From: JBEKHI01 sp050012355
GTDB lineage: Bacteria; Actinomycetota; Actinomycetes; Streptosporangiales; Streptosporangiaceae
DNA length: 8,444 nucleotides
Assembly (NCBI GenBank): GCA_050012355.1
Contig: JBEKHI010000363.1
Span: 1-8,444 of the forward strand
Reading direction: 5' to 3'
Shown piece by piece: positions 1 to 5,734 of the stretch (position 1 is its first letter; every line of letters begins with the position of its first letter). The position numbers and the translations under genes are program-made. The notes below the pieces were generated by a model. The model had not been told where the DNA came from, did not search any database, and saw nothing but the letters and a program-made list of their open reading frames with translations.

Positions 1-27
1 TCGACAGGGGTTGGTCGGGGGCCGACG

Positions 28-43
28 GGCGGCGCGGGCCGCC
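28..43 (-). terminator. Possible hairpin terminator after the LacI gene
   Basis: Immediately 3' of the LacI stop codon (minus strand) lies a GC-only hairpin with arms GGCGGC and GCCGCC and a 4-nt loop. A second small hairpin (GTCGG/CCGAC, 14-18 and 22-26) follows. There is no U-tract. Placement suits a transcript end, but such stems are common by chance at this GC content. Confidence 0.3.
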
Positions 44-46
44 GGG

Positions 47-1069
47 TCAGTCGGGTGGCGGGGCGGTGGTTGACCTGAGGACCAGCTCGGGGGCGGGCTC
101 CGTGACCACCAGCTCTACCGGGTCCTTGTCGTTCAGGACATCCATCAGCACGCGGACGGACTGGCGGCCCATCTCGTACAGCGGCATGCGGACGGTGGTG
201 AGCGGGGGGCTGGTGTAGCCGGCCACCCAGTCCTCGTGAATAGCGATGACCGACAGCTCGCCGGGCACCCTGATGCCGAGCTCGGCGGCTGCCCCGAGTA
301 CGCCGAACGCCGCGTTGATGTTCGCTACCAGCACCGCGGTCGGCCTGCGGCGCATCGACATGATCTCGGTCAGCGCCCGGCCGCCTTCCTCGGGCGCGTA
401 GCCCAGCTTGCGCGTCCAGTCGGCGTTCTGCCGCAGGCCGGCCGAGTGCAGCGCCTCTCGGAACCCTTCCTCACGCCGCCGGGCAGTACCGCTGGTGCGC
501 AGCCCCGAGATCATCCCGATCCTGGAGTGCCCGAGGTCGATAAGGTGCCTGGTCGCGAGCCTGGCGCCCGCCGCGTCGTCAAGCGACACCGAGCCTCGCG
601 CGGTGCTGCCGCGGGGCGCCTTCCCGTTGACCAGGACCACCGGCACCTCGTGCTGCATGAGCTGGCGCAGCGCCACCTGGTCGAGATGGTCGTCGCGCTG
701 CAGCAGGCAGCCGTCCACCCGGCCCTCGCCCACCAGACGGCGCAGCATCTCCCCGCCGGGGTCGACGCGTTCGGCCCGGCCCAGCAGCACGATGTCGCCG
801 CTCTCGTCAGCGCCATCTTCGACGCCGCGCAGCAGCTCCGCGAACACCGCGTTGTGCACGTCGGGGACCAGCAGCGCGATCACACCGGTCTTGGACAATC
901 GCAGCGCGCGTCCCGCGTGGTTGGCACGGTAGTCCATCTGCTGAGCCAGCTGGTGAATCCGGTCCCGGGTCTCTTGCCTGACCCGGACCGCGGGATCGTC
1001 GTTGAGCACCCTGGACACCAGCGAGACGGACACCCCCGCGCGCCTGGCCACGTCTTTAAGCGTCACCAT
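47..1069 (-). CDS. LacI-family transcriptional repressor
   Basis: A 340-residue DNA-binding regulator of the LacI/GalR family, usual length. Residues 3-24 form the classic LacI helix-turn-helix (TLKDVARRAGVSVSLVSRVL), followed by the hinge helix around residues 45-58. From about residue 60 (TGVIALLVPDV) to the end is a periplasmic-binding-protein-like effector domain that in this family binds a sugar or sugar derivative and releases DNA. The ATG start is supported by AAGGGGG at 1078-1084, 8 nt upstream, and by the HTH beginning at residue 3. It is divergent from the oxidoreductase gene, with a LacI-type operator between them, so autoregulation and control of the neighbouring sugar genes are inferred. 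The family assignment is firm; the effector is unknown. Confidence 0.96.
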   Translation of the reverse strand: MVTLKDVARRAGVSVSLVSRVLNDDPAVRVRQETRDRIHQLAQQMDYRANHAGRALRLSKTGVIALLVPDVHNAVFAELLRGVEDGADESGDIVLLGRAERVDPGGEMLRRLVGEGRVDGCLLQRDDHLDQVALRQLMQHEVPVVLVNGKAPRGSTARGSVSLDDAAGARLATRHLIDLGHSRIGMISGLRTSGTARRREEGFREALHSAGLRQNADWTRKLGYAPEEGGRALTEIMSMRRRPTAVLVANINAAFGVLGAAAELGIRVPGELSVIAIHEDWVAGYTSPPLTTVRMPLYEMGRQSVRVLMDVLNDKDPVELVVTEPAPELVLRSTTAPPPD

Positions 1070-1084
1070 GGCGCTGACCCCCTT

Positions 1085-1102
1085 CTGGGTAAACGATTGT
1101 TC
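1085..1102 (+). promoter_or_regulatory. LacI-type operator in the LacI/oxidoreductase divergent region
   Basis: CTGGGTAAACGATTGTTC aligns to the operator at 2234-2252 with 15 of 18 bases identical and one gap. It has the same orientation relative to the downstream gene and is the only such site in the 68-bp divergent region. TAAACG at 1090-1095 could serve as a poor -10 for the oxidoreductase, giving roughly the same layout as the permease promoter. Inferred to mediate autoregulation of the repressor and repression of the dehydrogenase. Confidence 0.6.
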
Positions 1103-1137
1103 TTATGCATGCTACGACGAGCGAGGGAGCTCTCTAG

Positions 1138-2220
1138 ATGATCGACATGTTCGCCCCGGTGTCGGAGTTCTGCACGATCCGGGTTCCGCCGGGTCACCGG
1201 TTGCCCATCGGCATCGTGGGGGCCGGTGCCATCGTGGCCACCGCGCACCTGCCCGCCTACCGGGCCGCCGGCCTTGAGATCGCCGGCATCACCGACCTAG
1301 ACCTGGACAAGGCGCGGGACGTGGCGAAACAGTTCGACGTGCCGAGGGTATACCCGGATCTGGACGCGCTATTGGCCGACGAGCGGGTGCGCGTCGTGGA
1401 TGTCGCGGTCCCGAGCGCGGCGCAGCCAGCGATCGCCCGGCGGGTGCTGGAATCCGGCCGGCACCTGCTCGGCCAGAAGCCGTTCGCCACCTCGCCGGAC
1501 ATCGCGGCGGAACTCGCTGGCCTCGCGGACGATCGCGGGCTGGTCCTCGCCGTCAACCAGCAGCTGAGGTTCGACGAGGGAATCGCTGCGTCGTTTTGGA
1601 TGAAAGAGCTTGGCTGGATCGGCGAAGTGACCGCGGTCACCTTTGATGTGGACATCGCCACTGACTTCGCGTCGTGGGAGTGGCTGCGGGAGTCGCCGCG
1701 GGTGGAGATCTCGTACCACTCGATCCACTACCACGACGCGGTGCGCTGGTTCCTCGGTGAGCCGGAGACCGTGTTCTGCGCGGCCGGGCGGGTACCGGGG
1801 GAGCGGGTGGTGGGTGAGACCAGGACGATTTCCACGTATACGTTCGCCAGCGGTGCCCGGGCGCTCGTGCATTCGCGACATTCCAACCGCTGGGGAGACC
1901 CGTCGGCGACCTTCCGGGTCGAGGGGACGCGCGGCGCGATCAGGGGAACGCTCGGGCTGCTCTACGACTACCCGCACGGCCGCCCGGACACCCTTGACGT
2001 ACGCAGCGAGGTACTGCCCACCGACGGGTGGGTGCCGTACCCGGTGACCAGCCGGTGGATACCCGACGCGTTCGCCGGCCCGATGGCCTCGCTGCTCGCC
2101 GCGGTCGCCACCGGTAGCCAGCCGCGCTCATCCGGGCGGGACAACGTCGGGACGCTGCGCCTCGTCGAGGCGCTGTACGAATCCGCCCGCAGCGGCTCGG
2201 CATGCCGAATCGGCTCTTGA
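1138..2220 (+). CDS. Gfo/Idh/MocA-family oxidoreductase
   Basis: A 360-residue NAD(P)-dependent dehydrogenase of the Gfo/Idh/MocA family, whose members usually oxidise or reduce sugars, inositols or their derivatives. A Rossmann nucleotide-binding domain begins at residue 24 (IGIVGAGAIVATAHLP). The acidic end of strand 2 (D53) favours NAD(H). The usual EKP dinucleotide/catalytic motif is present as QKP at 113-115, so the lysine is kept but the glutamate is replaced. The C-terminal domain has YHSIHYHD at 193-200, which supplies the probable catalytic histidine region. No signal peptide is evident, so it should act in the cytosol. ATG 1138 is preceded by GAGGGAG at 1123-1129 with 8-nt spacing. 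An operator-bearing promoter separates it from the permeases, so it may be its own transcription unit. The substrate is not identifiable. Confidence 0.93.
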   Translation: MIDMFAPVSEFCTIRVPPGHRLPIGIVGAGAIVATAHLPAYRAAGLEIAGITDLDLDKARDVAKQFDVPRVYPDLDALLADERVRVVDVAVPSAAQPAIARRVLESGRHLLGQKPFATSPDIAAELAGLADDRGLVLAVNQQLRFDEGIAASFWMKELGWIGEVTAVTFDVDIATDFASWEWLRESPRVEISYHSIHYHDAVRWFLGEPETVFCAAGRVPGERVVGETRTISTYTFASGARALVHSRHSNRWGDPSATFRVEGTRGAIRGTLGLLYDYPHGRPDTLDVRSEVLPTDGWVPYPVTSRWIPDAFAGPMASLLAAVATGSQPRSSGRDNVGTLRLVEALYESARSGSACRIGS

Positions 2221-2252
2221 AGCCGAGTCATCGCTTGGTATAACGTTTGCTC
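2217..2252 (+). promoter_or_regulatory. Permease operon promoter with overlapping LacI-type operator
   Basis: The element CTTGGTATAACGTTTGCTC (2234-2252) matches 18 of 19 bases with the element before the glycosidase gene (7812 down to 7794). It contains the AACGTT dyad core typical of LacI-family sites. TTGAAG (2217-2222), a 16-nt spacer and TATAAC (2239-2244) form a plausible sigma-70-like promoter, with the -35 overlapping the oxidoreductase stop codon. Transcription would start near 2251. An operator covering the -10 fits direct repression. Confidence 0.65.
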
Positions 2253-2285
2253 ACTGTCCCAGCGTCGGGAGGAAGGAGCGTCGCC

Positions 2286-3245
2286 TTGGCCGTTGACGTG
2301 GGTCCCGTGGTCACGGGCAGCGAGGCATCCGCCGCCGTCCGGGTCCGTCGTGCCACACCACGGGCGAAACGAGAGGCGCGCTGGTTCTACCTGCTGTCCA
2401 CCCCGTGGATGATCGGCTTCGTGCTGTTCGGCGGCGGCCCGATCCTCGCCTCGGCCGTGATCAGCCTGATGAACTGGCCGCTGCTATCGTCGGCGCACTG
2501 GGTCGGCCTGGCCAACTACGAGCAGATAATGCACGACTCGACGTTCTGGTCCGCGCTGTGGAACACGCTGTACTTCGGCGGCGGGTCGGTCGCACTGACG
2601 CTGATCTGCACGTTCGGCTTCGCGCTGCTGCTGAACCTCAACGTGCGGGGGCAGTGGTTCTTCCGGCTCGTCTTCTACCTGCCGACCGTGACCTCGGGGA
2701 TCGCGACGGCGTTGCTGTGGGAGCTCATACTCAACCCAGATTACGGGCTGATCAACCGGGTGCTCGGGCTGGTGGGCATCCAGGGACCCGGCTGGCTCGC
2801 CTCGCAGCACTGGGCGATGCCCGGGCTGATCATGATGAGCGTCTGGGGTGCGGGCAATACGGTCGTCATCTACCTGGCCGGGCTGCAGGGAGTGCCAAAG
2901 TCGCTGCACGAGGCGGCGGCCATCGACGGCGCCGGCTGGTGGCGCCGGTTCCGCAGCGTCACCCTGCCGATGATGTCGCCGGTCATCTTCTTCAACTGCA
3001 TCACCGGTTTCATCACCAGCCTCCAGGCCTACGTGCTGATCCTGATCATGACCAACGGGCAGCCAGGCAGCAACACGATCGTGCTCGGGCTGTACATCTA
3101 CCGCGAGGCGTTCGTCTACTTCAACCTCGGCTATGCGTCGGCGCTGGCCTGGATCCTGCTGATGGTGATCGTGGTCATCACCGTCACCCAGTTCCTTATC
3201 GGAAGGCGGCTCGTCTACAGCGAGTCCGCCAGAGGAGGTGTCTGA
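2286..3245 (+). CDS. ABC sugar transporter permease, MalF/UgpA type
   Basis: An integral-membrane subunit of a carbohydrate ABC importer (binding-protein-dependent permease family, 319 residues, normal length). After a charged N-terminus there are about six membrane segments, near residues 34-60, 93-118, 125-145, 178-200, 233-255 and 286-307. The cytoplasmic EAA loop (EAAAIDGAG...LP, about 209-228), which docks the ATPase, is intact. TTG at 2286 is chosen because GGAGGAAGGAG (2268-2278) ends 7 nt before it. A longer reading from TTG 2247 would begin inside the operator and run through this ribosome-binding site. It pairs with the next permease to form the heterodimeric channel. Confidence 0.94.
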   Translation: MAVDVGPVVTGSEASAAVRVRRATPRAKREARWFYLLSTPWMIGFVLFGGGPILASAVISLMNWPLLSSAHWVGLANYEQIMHDSTFWSALWNTLYFGGGSVALTLICTFGFALLLNLNVRGQWFFRLVFYLPTVTSGIATALLWELILNPDYGLINRVLGLVGIQGPGWLASQHWAMPGLIMMSVWGAGNTVVIYLAGLQGVPKSLHEAAAIDGAGWWRRFRSVTLPMMSPVIFFNCITGFITSLQAYVLILIMTNGQPGSNTIVLGLYIYREAFVYFNLGYASALAWILLMVIVVITVTQFLIGRRLVYSESARGGV

Positions 3246-4091
3246 ATGGTCTCGGGCTTTCGGGCACGCCTCGTCGGGCGCGGCGCCGCTTACCTCGCGC
3301 TGATCATCGGCGCGGTCGTGTTCCTGCTGCCGTTCGCGTGGATGGTCACGACCGCGCTCAAGAGTAACCAGTCGGTCCTGTCGTACCCGCCGACATTCTT
3401 GCCGGACGGGTTTCACTGGGGCAACTTCGCCGCCGCGTGGGAAGCGCTGCCGTTCAACACGTTCCTGGTGAACTCGATCGTCATCACCGTGCTCAGTGTC
3501 GTCGGGTCGGTGGTCTTCAGCACGATCTCGGCCTACGCGTTCGCCAGGTTCCGTGCCCGGTGGCGCAACCTGATGTTCGCGCTGCTGCTCGGCACGATGA
3601 TGATTCCCGGCGAGGTGATCATCGTGCCCGACTTCATCCTGTTCAACAAGCTCAGGCTGGTGGACACGATCTGGCCGATCGTCTGGCCGTACTGGTTCGG
3701 CTACGCGTTCTTCATCTTCCTGCTCCGCCAGTTCATGCTGACTATCCCGCGCGAGCTTGACGAGGCGGCGCACATCGACGGTGCCGGGCACCTTCGGGTG
3801 CTGTTCCGCATCATCGTTCCGCAGATGAAGCCGGCCATCGCCACGGTGACGGTATTCGCGTTCATCTGGAGCTGGAACAACTTCCTCTACCCGCTGATCT
3901 ACCTGCGCGACCAGTCCAAGTACACGATGCCGCTCGGCCTGCAGCTCTTCGTCAGCGCGCAGTACATCACCAGGTACAACCAGATGATGGCGATCTCGCT
4001 GCTCATGCTGGTCCCGGTCGTCATCGTCTTCCTCATCGCGCAGCGCTCGTTCGTCCGCGGTATCACCCTCACCGGTCTTGGCGGCCGCTGA
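3246..4091 (+). CDS. ABC sugar transporter permease, MalG/UgpE type
   Basis: The second membrane subunit of the same importer (281 residues, normal length). It has six predicted membrane segments, an EAA loop at 173-192 (EAAHIDGAG...VP) and the family's WSWNNFLYPL stretch around 208-217. Its ATG abuts the preceding stop codon (TGAATG), and AGGAGGT at 3233-3239 lies 6 nt upstream inside the previous gene, so the two permeases are co-translated from one message. No solute-binding protein or ATPase gene follows. As with many actinobacterial CUT1 importers, a shared MsmK-type ATPase encoded elsewhere is the likely energiser (inference from the family). The sugar is unknown. Confidence 0.95.
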   Translation: MVSGFRARLVGRGAAYLALIIGAVVFLLPFAWMVTTALKSNQSVLSYPPTFLPDGFHWGNFAAAWEALPFNTFLVNSIVITVLSVVGSVVFSTISAYAFARFRARWRNLMFALLLGTMMIPGEVIIVPDFILFNKLRLVDTIWPIVWPYWFGYAFFIFLLRQFMLTIPRELDEAAHIDGAGHLRVLFRIIVPQMKPAIATVTVFAFIWSWNNFLYPLIYLRDQSKYTMPLGLQLFVSAQYITRYNQMMAISLLMLVPVVIVFLIAQRSFVRGITLTGLGGR

Positions 4092-4157
4092 GGCCCGGCC
4101 GGCCAGCCCGGTGCGGCTGGTGCTGGTGCTGGTGTGGTCTGCTGCGGAGGCCGCGCG

Positions 4158-4186
4158 ACCGCCATCGATGTCCCATCGCTGGCGGT
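4158..4186. terminator. Strong hairpin between convergent operons, likely bidirectional terminator
   Basis: Arms ACCGCCA and TGGCGGT enclose CGATG-TCC-CATCG, giving 12 base pairs with one T/C mismatch and a 3-nt loop. It stands 66 nt after the permease stop codon, in a convergent intergenic region. No U-tract follows on either strand, which is common for actinobacterial terminators. It most likely ends the permease transcript and possibly also the WhiB transcript from the other side. Confidence 0.6.
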
Positions 4187-4207
4187 ATAGCCCCAGCAGT
4201 GACCCAT

Positions 4208-4232
4208 CGACAGGCTTGTAGAACTACCCTTG
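4208..4232 (+). repeat. Left copy of inverted 23-25 nt repeat flanking the small gene/WhiB pair
   Basis: The core CTTGTAGAACTACCCTTG, preceded by CGACAGG, aligns with the reverse complement of 4943-4965. There are 22 identical bases, one substitution and two single-base gaps. The centre is a near-palindrome (GTAG-A-ACTAC type). It lies downstream of the WhiB gene. It could be a regulator-binding site or the end of a small mobilised segment; no flanking target duplication is visible. Confidence 0.7.
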
Positions 4233-4256
4233 CCGGGCGATATGCCGCCGATAGTT

Positions 4257-4268
4257 GGGATATATCCC
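4257..4268. other. 12-bp perfect palindrome GGGATATATCCC
   Basis: An AT-centred perfect dyad in otherwise very GC-rich non-coding DNA, between the left repeat copy and the WhiB 3' end. It could be a protein-binding site. No second copy was seen in the window and no function is assigned. Confidence 0.4.
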
Positions 4269-4309
4269 CTCGAGGCGGCCGGGCAGGCCGTCGGCTAGGC
4301 GCCGCCGCC

Positions 4310-4355
4310 GCGGCACATCGCCGCCGCCGCCGCACATTGGCGCTGCGGCACATCG
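4310..4355. repeat. Three short GC(G/C)GCACAT(C/T)G repeats in a GCC-rich tract
   Basis: GCGGCACATCG (4310-4320), GCCGCACATTG (4329-4339) and GCGGCACATCG (4345-4355) recur at 19- and 16-nt intervals inside a GCC-triplet-rich stretch downstream of the WhiB stop. This is probably slippage-prone low-complexity DNA. No coding or structural role is evident. Confidence 0.45.
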
Positions 4356-4398
4356 GGCCGCCCCCGCCCGCCCCCCGTCCGCCGCGCTCCGCAGACTC

Positions 4399-4668
4399 CT
4401 ACGCGGCGTGGCGGCGAGACGGCTGGGGTCGGTCGCGTCGCAGCAGGCGGCGTTCCTCCGGTGTGGTGCCGCCCCAGATGCCCGCGGGCTCGCCCGCGCG
4501 CAGTGCCCAGTCAAGGCATTGCGCCGCCACCTGGCAACGGGCGCAGACAGCCTTGGCAGCCGCTAGTTCCCGGGCCGACGGAGCGGAATCGCTAACCGGG
4601 AAGAACAACTCGGGGTCGATGCTCGGTTCATGGCAGGCGGCGTCGTCTGCCCAGGATTTGCTGATCAT
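4399..4668 (-). CDS. WhiB-family iron-sulfur transcriptional regulator
   Basis: An 89-residue WhiB-like protein with every hallmark of the family. Four cysteines (C12, C42, C45, C51) sit in the C-Xn-C-XX-C-X5-C arrangement that binds a [4Fe-4S] cluster. A GIWGG turn lies at 63-67, followed by a basic tail (ERRLLRR onward) used for DNA or sigma-factor contacts. WhiB proteins act with the principal sigma factor and often sense redox or nitric oxide. The ATG overlaps the stop of the upstream 80-codon gene in an ATGA, with GGAGGG at 4672-4677 close before it, so the two are translationally coupled. The exact Wbl subclass cannot be assigned. Confidence 0.95.
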   Translation of the reverse strand: MISKSWADDAACHEPSIDPELFFPVSDSAPSARELAAAKAVCARCQVAAQCLDWALRAGEPAGIWGGTTPEERRLLRRDRPQPSRRHAA

Positions 4669-4907
4669 GGGCCCTCCGCTAGGTCGAACAGGGTGGCGAG
4701 CTGGTCGCCGCTCACGGCTTTTGTCCGGGATAGGACGAGGTCCTCGATGATCCGGTTGAGCGTTGTTTCCACGCTTCCGAGCTGCTCGGGGTGCGCGAAC
4801 TCAACCCGGCGGGCTAGCCGGGCTATCTCGGCTACCACGAGGTCCTCGCACCAGTGCTGGAGCAAGTCGCTCGCGTTGGCTGGCCCGGACACCATCGTGA
4901 CGGCCAC
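4665..4907 (-). CDS. Small unrecognised protein coupled to WhiB
   Basis: An 80-residue, acidic, soluble protein that I do not recognise. It looks largely helical (LLQHWCEDLVVAEIARLARR, then TTLNRIIEDLVLSRTKAV). There is one cysteine, no signal peptide and no membrane segment. The GTG start at 4907 has GGAGG 5 nt upstream (4913-4917). An overlapping ATG at 4909 is in another frame, and an in-frame ATG at 4895 would be too far from the ribosome-binding site. Its stop overlaps the WhiB ATG by four bases, strong evidence that it is translated and linked to the regulator. It could be a partner or modulator of WhiB; that is inference from position only. Confidence 0.75.
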   Translation of the reverse strand: MAVTMVSGPANASDLLQHWCEDLVVAEIARLARRVEFAHPEQLGSVETTLNRIIEDLVLSRTKAVSGDQLATLFDLAEGP

Positions 4908-4936
4908 ATCCGCCTCCGGCTCACGTAGTTCCTATC

Positions 4937-4965
4937 TCTATACAAGGTAGTACTACAAGCCGTCG
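4937..4965 (-). promoter_or_regulatory. Candidate promoter/operator of the small gene/WhiB pair
   Basis: Upstream of the GTG start, in a locally AT-richer patch, TATAGA (4942-4937 on the minus strand) is a plausible -10. It places a start site near 4930, 13 nt before the ribosome-binding site. No good -35 is seen (CGACGG at 17-nt spacing). The perfect 10-bp palindrome GTAGTACTAC (4947-4956) occupies the -10/-35 spacer, a position suited to a repressor or to an activator acting without a -35. Confidence 0.45.
4943..4965 (-). repeat. Right copy of inverted 23-25 nt repeat
   Basis: The plus strand reads CAAGGTAGTACTACAAG followed by CCGTCG. This is the inverted counterpart of 4208-4232 and contains a perfect GTAGTACTAC palindrome and a TACAAG-N7-TACAAG direct repeat (from 4941). 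It sits in the promoter of the 80-codon gene. Together the two copies bracket about 760 bp containing exactly the two-gene unit. Confidence 0.7.
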
Positions 4966-4999
4966 TATATCTAGACTTAAGTTGCGATGCGGTAACTCT

Positions 5000-5043
5000 C
5001 CTGTTACACCGGTCCCGGTGGCCACCGGGACCGGTGTAACAGG
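5000..5043. terminator. Perfect 44-bp palindrome, probable terminator of the lipoprotein gene
   Basis: Two 22-nt arms are exact reverse complements with no spacer, centred on GGTGG/CCACC. The pairing continues one step further as a wobble and a C-G pair. It begins directly after the lipoprotein stop codon (minus strand) and precedes the promoter of the next minus-strand pair. In RNA it would form a stem of about 20 bp with a tiny loop. No U-run follows. Best read as a strong factor-independent or stabilising terminator. Confidence 0.8.
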
Positions 5044-5045
5044 GG

Positions 5046-5666
5046 TCAGGAGCCGTAGACGACCGGCGTGATGTACGTCCCCGGGCGCGTCGCGCCGTCC
5101 TGCAGCAGGATCCGCTGGCTCCAGGTCACCTCGGCATGGCTGTAGGCGTTCGGCGGCGTGATGATCAGCTTGGTCACGGCGATGTCGGCGCTGTCACCGG
5201 CGGCCTCGGGAAGGTAAATAAGGTGGAAGTGCGCGGTCTCGCCCGGCTGCAACGTCACCCGCGAGTACTTCGCCGACGAGCGTTCCAGCGACCAGGTGTA
5301 GTTTTTCTGGCCGTTCGCCGTGCCTACCAGGTCCACGCCGGGGAACCCGCTCATCGTGCAGGCGAACGATACCTTGTTGGTCAGGTCAACGACCTGCGTC
5401 TTCTGGCTAGAACTGCCGCTCGTGGCACCGAGCTTGAAGCTCAGGTCTGACGCCTTGCAGGTGCTGAGCGAGGTAGTGGCCTCGGCCGACGCCCCGGCGG
5501 CGGCAGTCGTCGTGGCGGAGCTCGCGGCCGGACTCGCGGCCGGGCTAGTGCTCGAGCCCGTCGACGAGGCATCGGTCGAGCTGCCTGACGAGCAGCCGGC
5601 AATCGCTAGTCCGGCCACGAGAACGCCGAACGCCGCCACTGTGAATGTACTAAGTCCCCTGGTCAT
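5046..5666 (-). CDS. Secreted lipoprotein with DUF4232-like domain
   Basis: A 206-residue exported lipoprotein. The signal peptide has a hydrophobic stretch (about residues 7-23) and an IAGC lipobox with the acylated cysteine at 25. A Ser/Thr/Ala-rich low-complexity linker spans about 26-67. The C-terminal domain, from about residue 68, is beta-rich and resembles DUF4232 of actinobacterial surface proteins. It includes C70 and C103 as a likely disulfide, an SFACTMSGFPGVDLV strand pair and an LQPGETAHFHL stretch. The function of this domain is unknown. The ATG has no Shine-Dalgarno sequence, but TACCTT (5678-5673) would put transcription start at the A of ATG, so a leaderless mRNA is possible. 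It begins 68 nt after the glycosidase stop and ends at the perfect palindrome. Confidence 0.88.
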   Translation of the reverse strand: MTRGLSTFTVAAFGVLVAGLAIAGCSSGSSTDASSTGSSTSPAASPAASSATTTAAAGASAEATTSLSTCKASDLSFKLGATSGSSSQKTQVVDLTNKVSFACTMSGFPGVDLVGTANGQKNYTWSLERSSAKYSRVTLQPGETAHFHLIYLPEAAGDSADIAVTKLIITPPNAYSHAEVTWSQRILLQDGATRPGTYITPVVYGS

Positions 5667-5681
5667 AGGAGCAAGGTAGTG
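5667..5681 (-). promoter_or_regulatory. Candidate leaderless promoter of the lipoprotein gene
   Basis: On the minus strand, ACTACCTTG (5680-5672) is identical to nine bases of the repeat before the small gene/WhiB pair. TACCTT within it fits a TANNNT -10 whose expected +1 falls on the first base of the ATG. No convincing -35 is seen. A weak ACGAC/GTCGT inverted repeat (5698-5702, 5715-5719) lies just upstream, in the 68-nt gap after the glycosidase gene. Confidence 0.35.
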
Positions 5682-5734
5682 TCAGCGTCCTTTTGAAACG
5701 ACGCAGCACGCCGGGTCGTCGGAAAGATTTTGGC

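Larger units (their letters stand above)
4092..4398. other. Gene-free convergent intergenic region
   Basis: No supportable gene lies between the permease stop and the WhiB stop. The stretch holds a small CCAGCC/GGCTGG hairpin just after the permease (4103-4120), a GCTGGT triplet repeat, the strong hairpin 4158-4186, one copy of the 23-25 nt inverted repeat (4208-4232), a GGGATATATCCC palindrome and a GCC-rich repeat tract. An 18-codon ATG frame (4242-4298) begins 9 nt after the repeat copy. It has no ribosome-binding site and nothing supports its translation. Confidence 0.6.

Noticed and set aside
236..1141. Long plus-strand open frame of 301 codons
   Set aside because: Antisense to the LacI gene, low-complexity Arg/His/Pro-rich translation, no recognisable domain. 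It is a byproduct of high GC.
2247..2285. Longer N-terminus of the first permease from TTG 2247
   Set aside because: It would start inside the operator, ahead of the strong ribosome-binding site at 2268-2278 that points to TTG 2286.
2484..3791. 435-codon minus-strand open frame
   Set aside because: Antisense to both permeases. The translation is an Asp/His/Arg/Gln-rich string typical of a shadow frame.
4310..4355. Three spaced short repeats as a CRISPR array
   Set aside because: Units of 11 bp with 5-8 nt between them in low-complexity GCC DNA, and no cas genes. Not a CRISPR.
4199..4750. 183-codon plus-strand open frame across the WhiB gene
   Set aside because: Overlaps WhiB antisense. The composition is Arg/Ala/Ser-rich from GCC repeats and there is no coding signal.
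5698..5719. ACGAC/GTCGT inverted repeat after the glycosidase gene as a terminator
   Set aside because: Only five pairs with a 12-nt loop. Too weak to annotate as a terminator.
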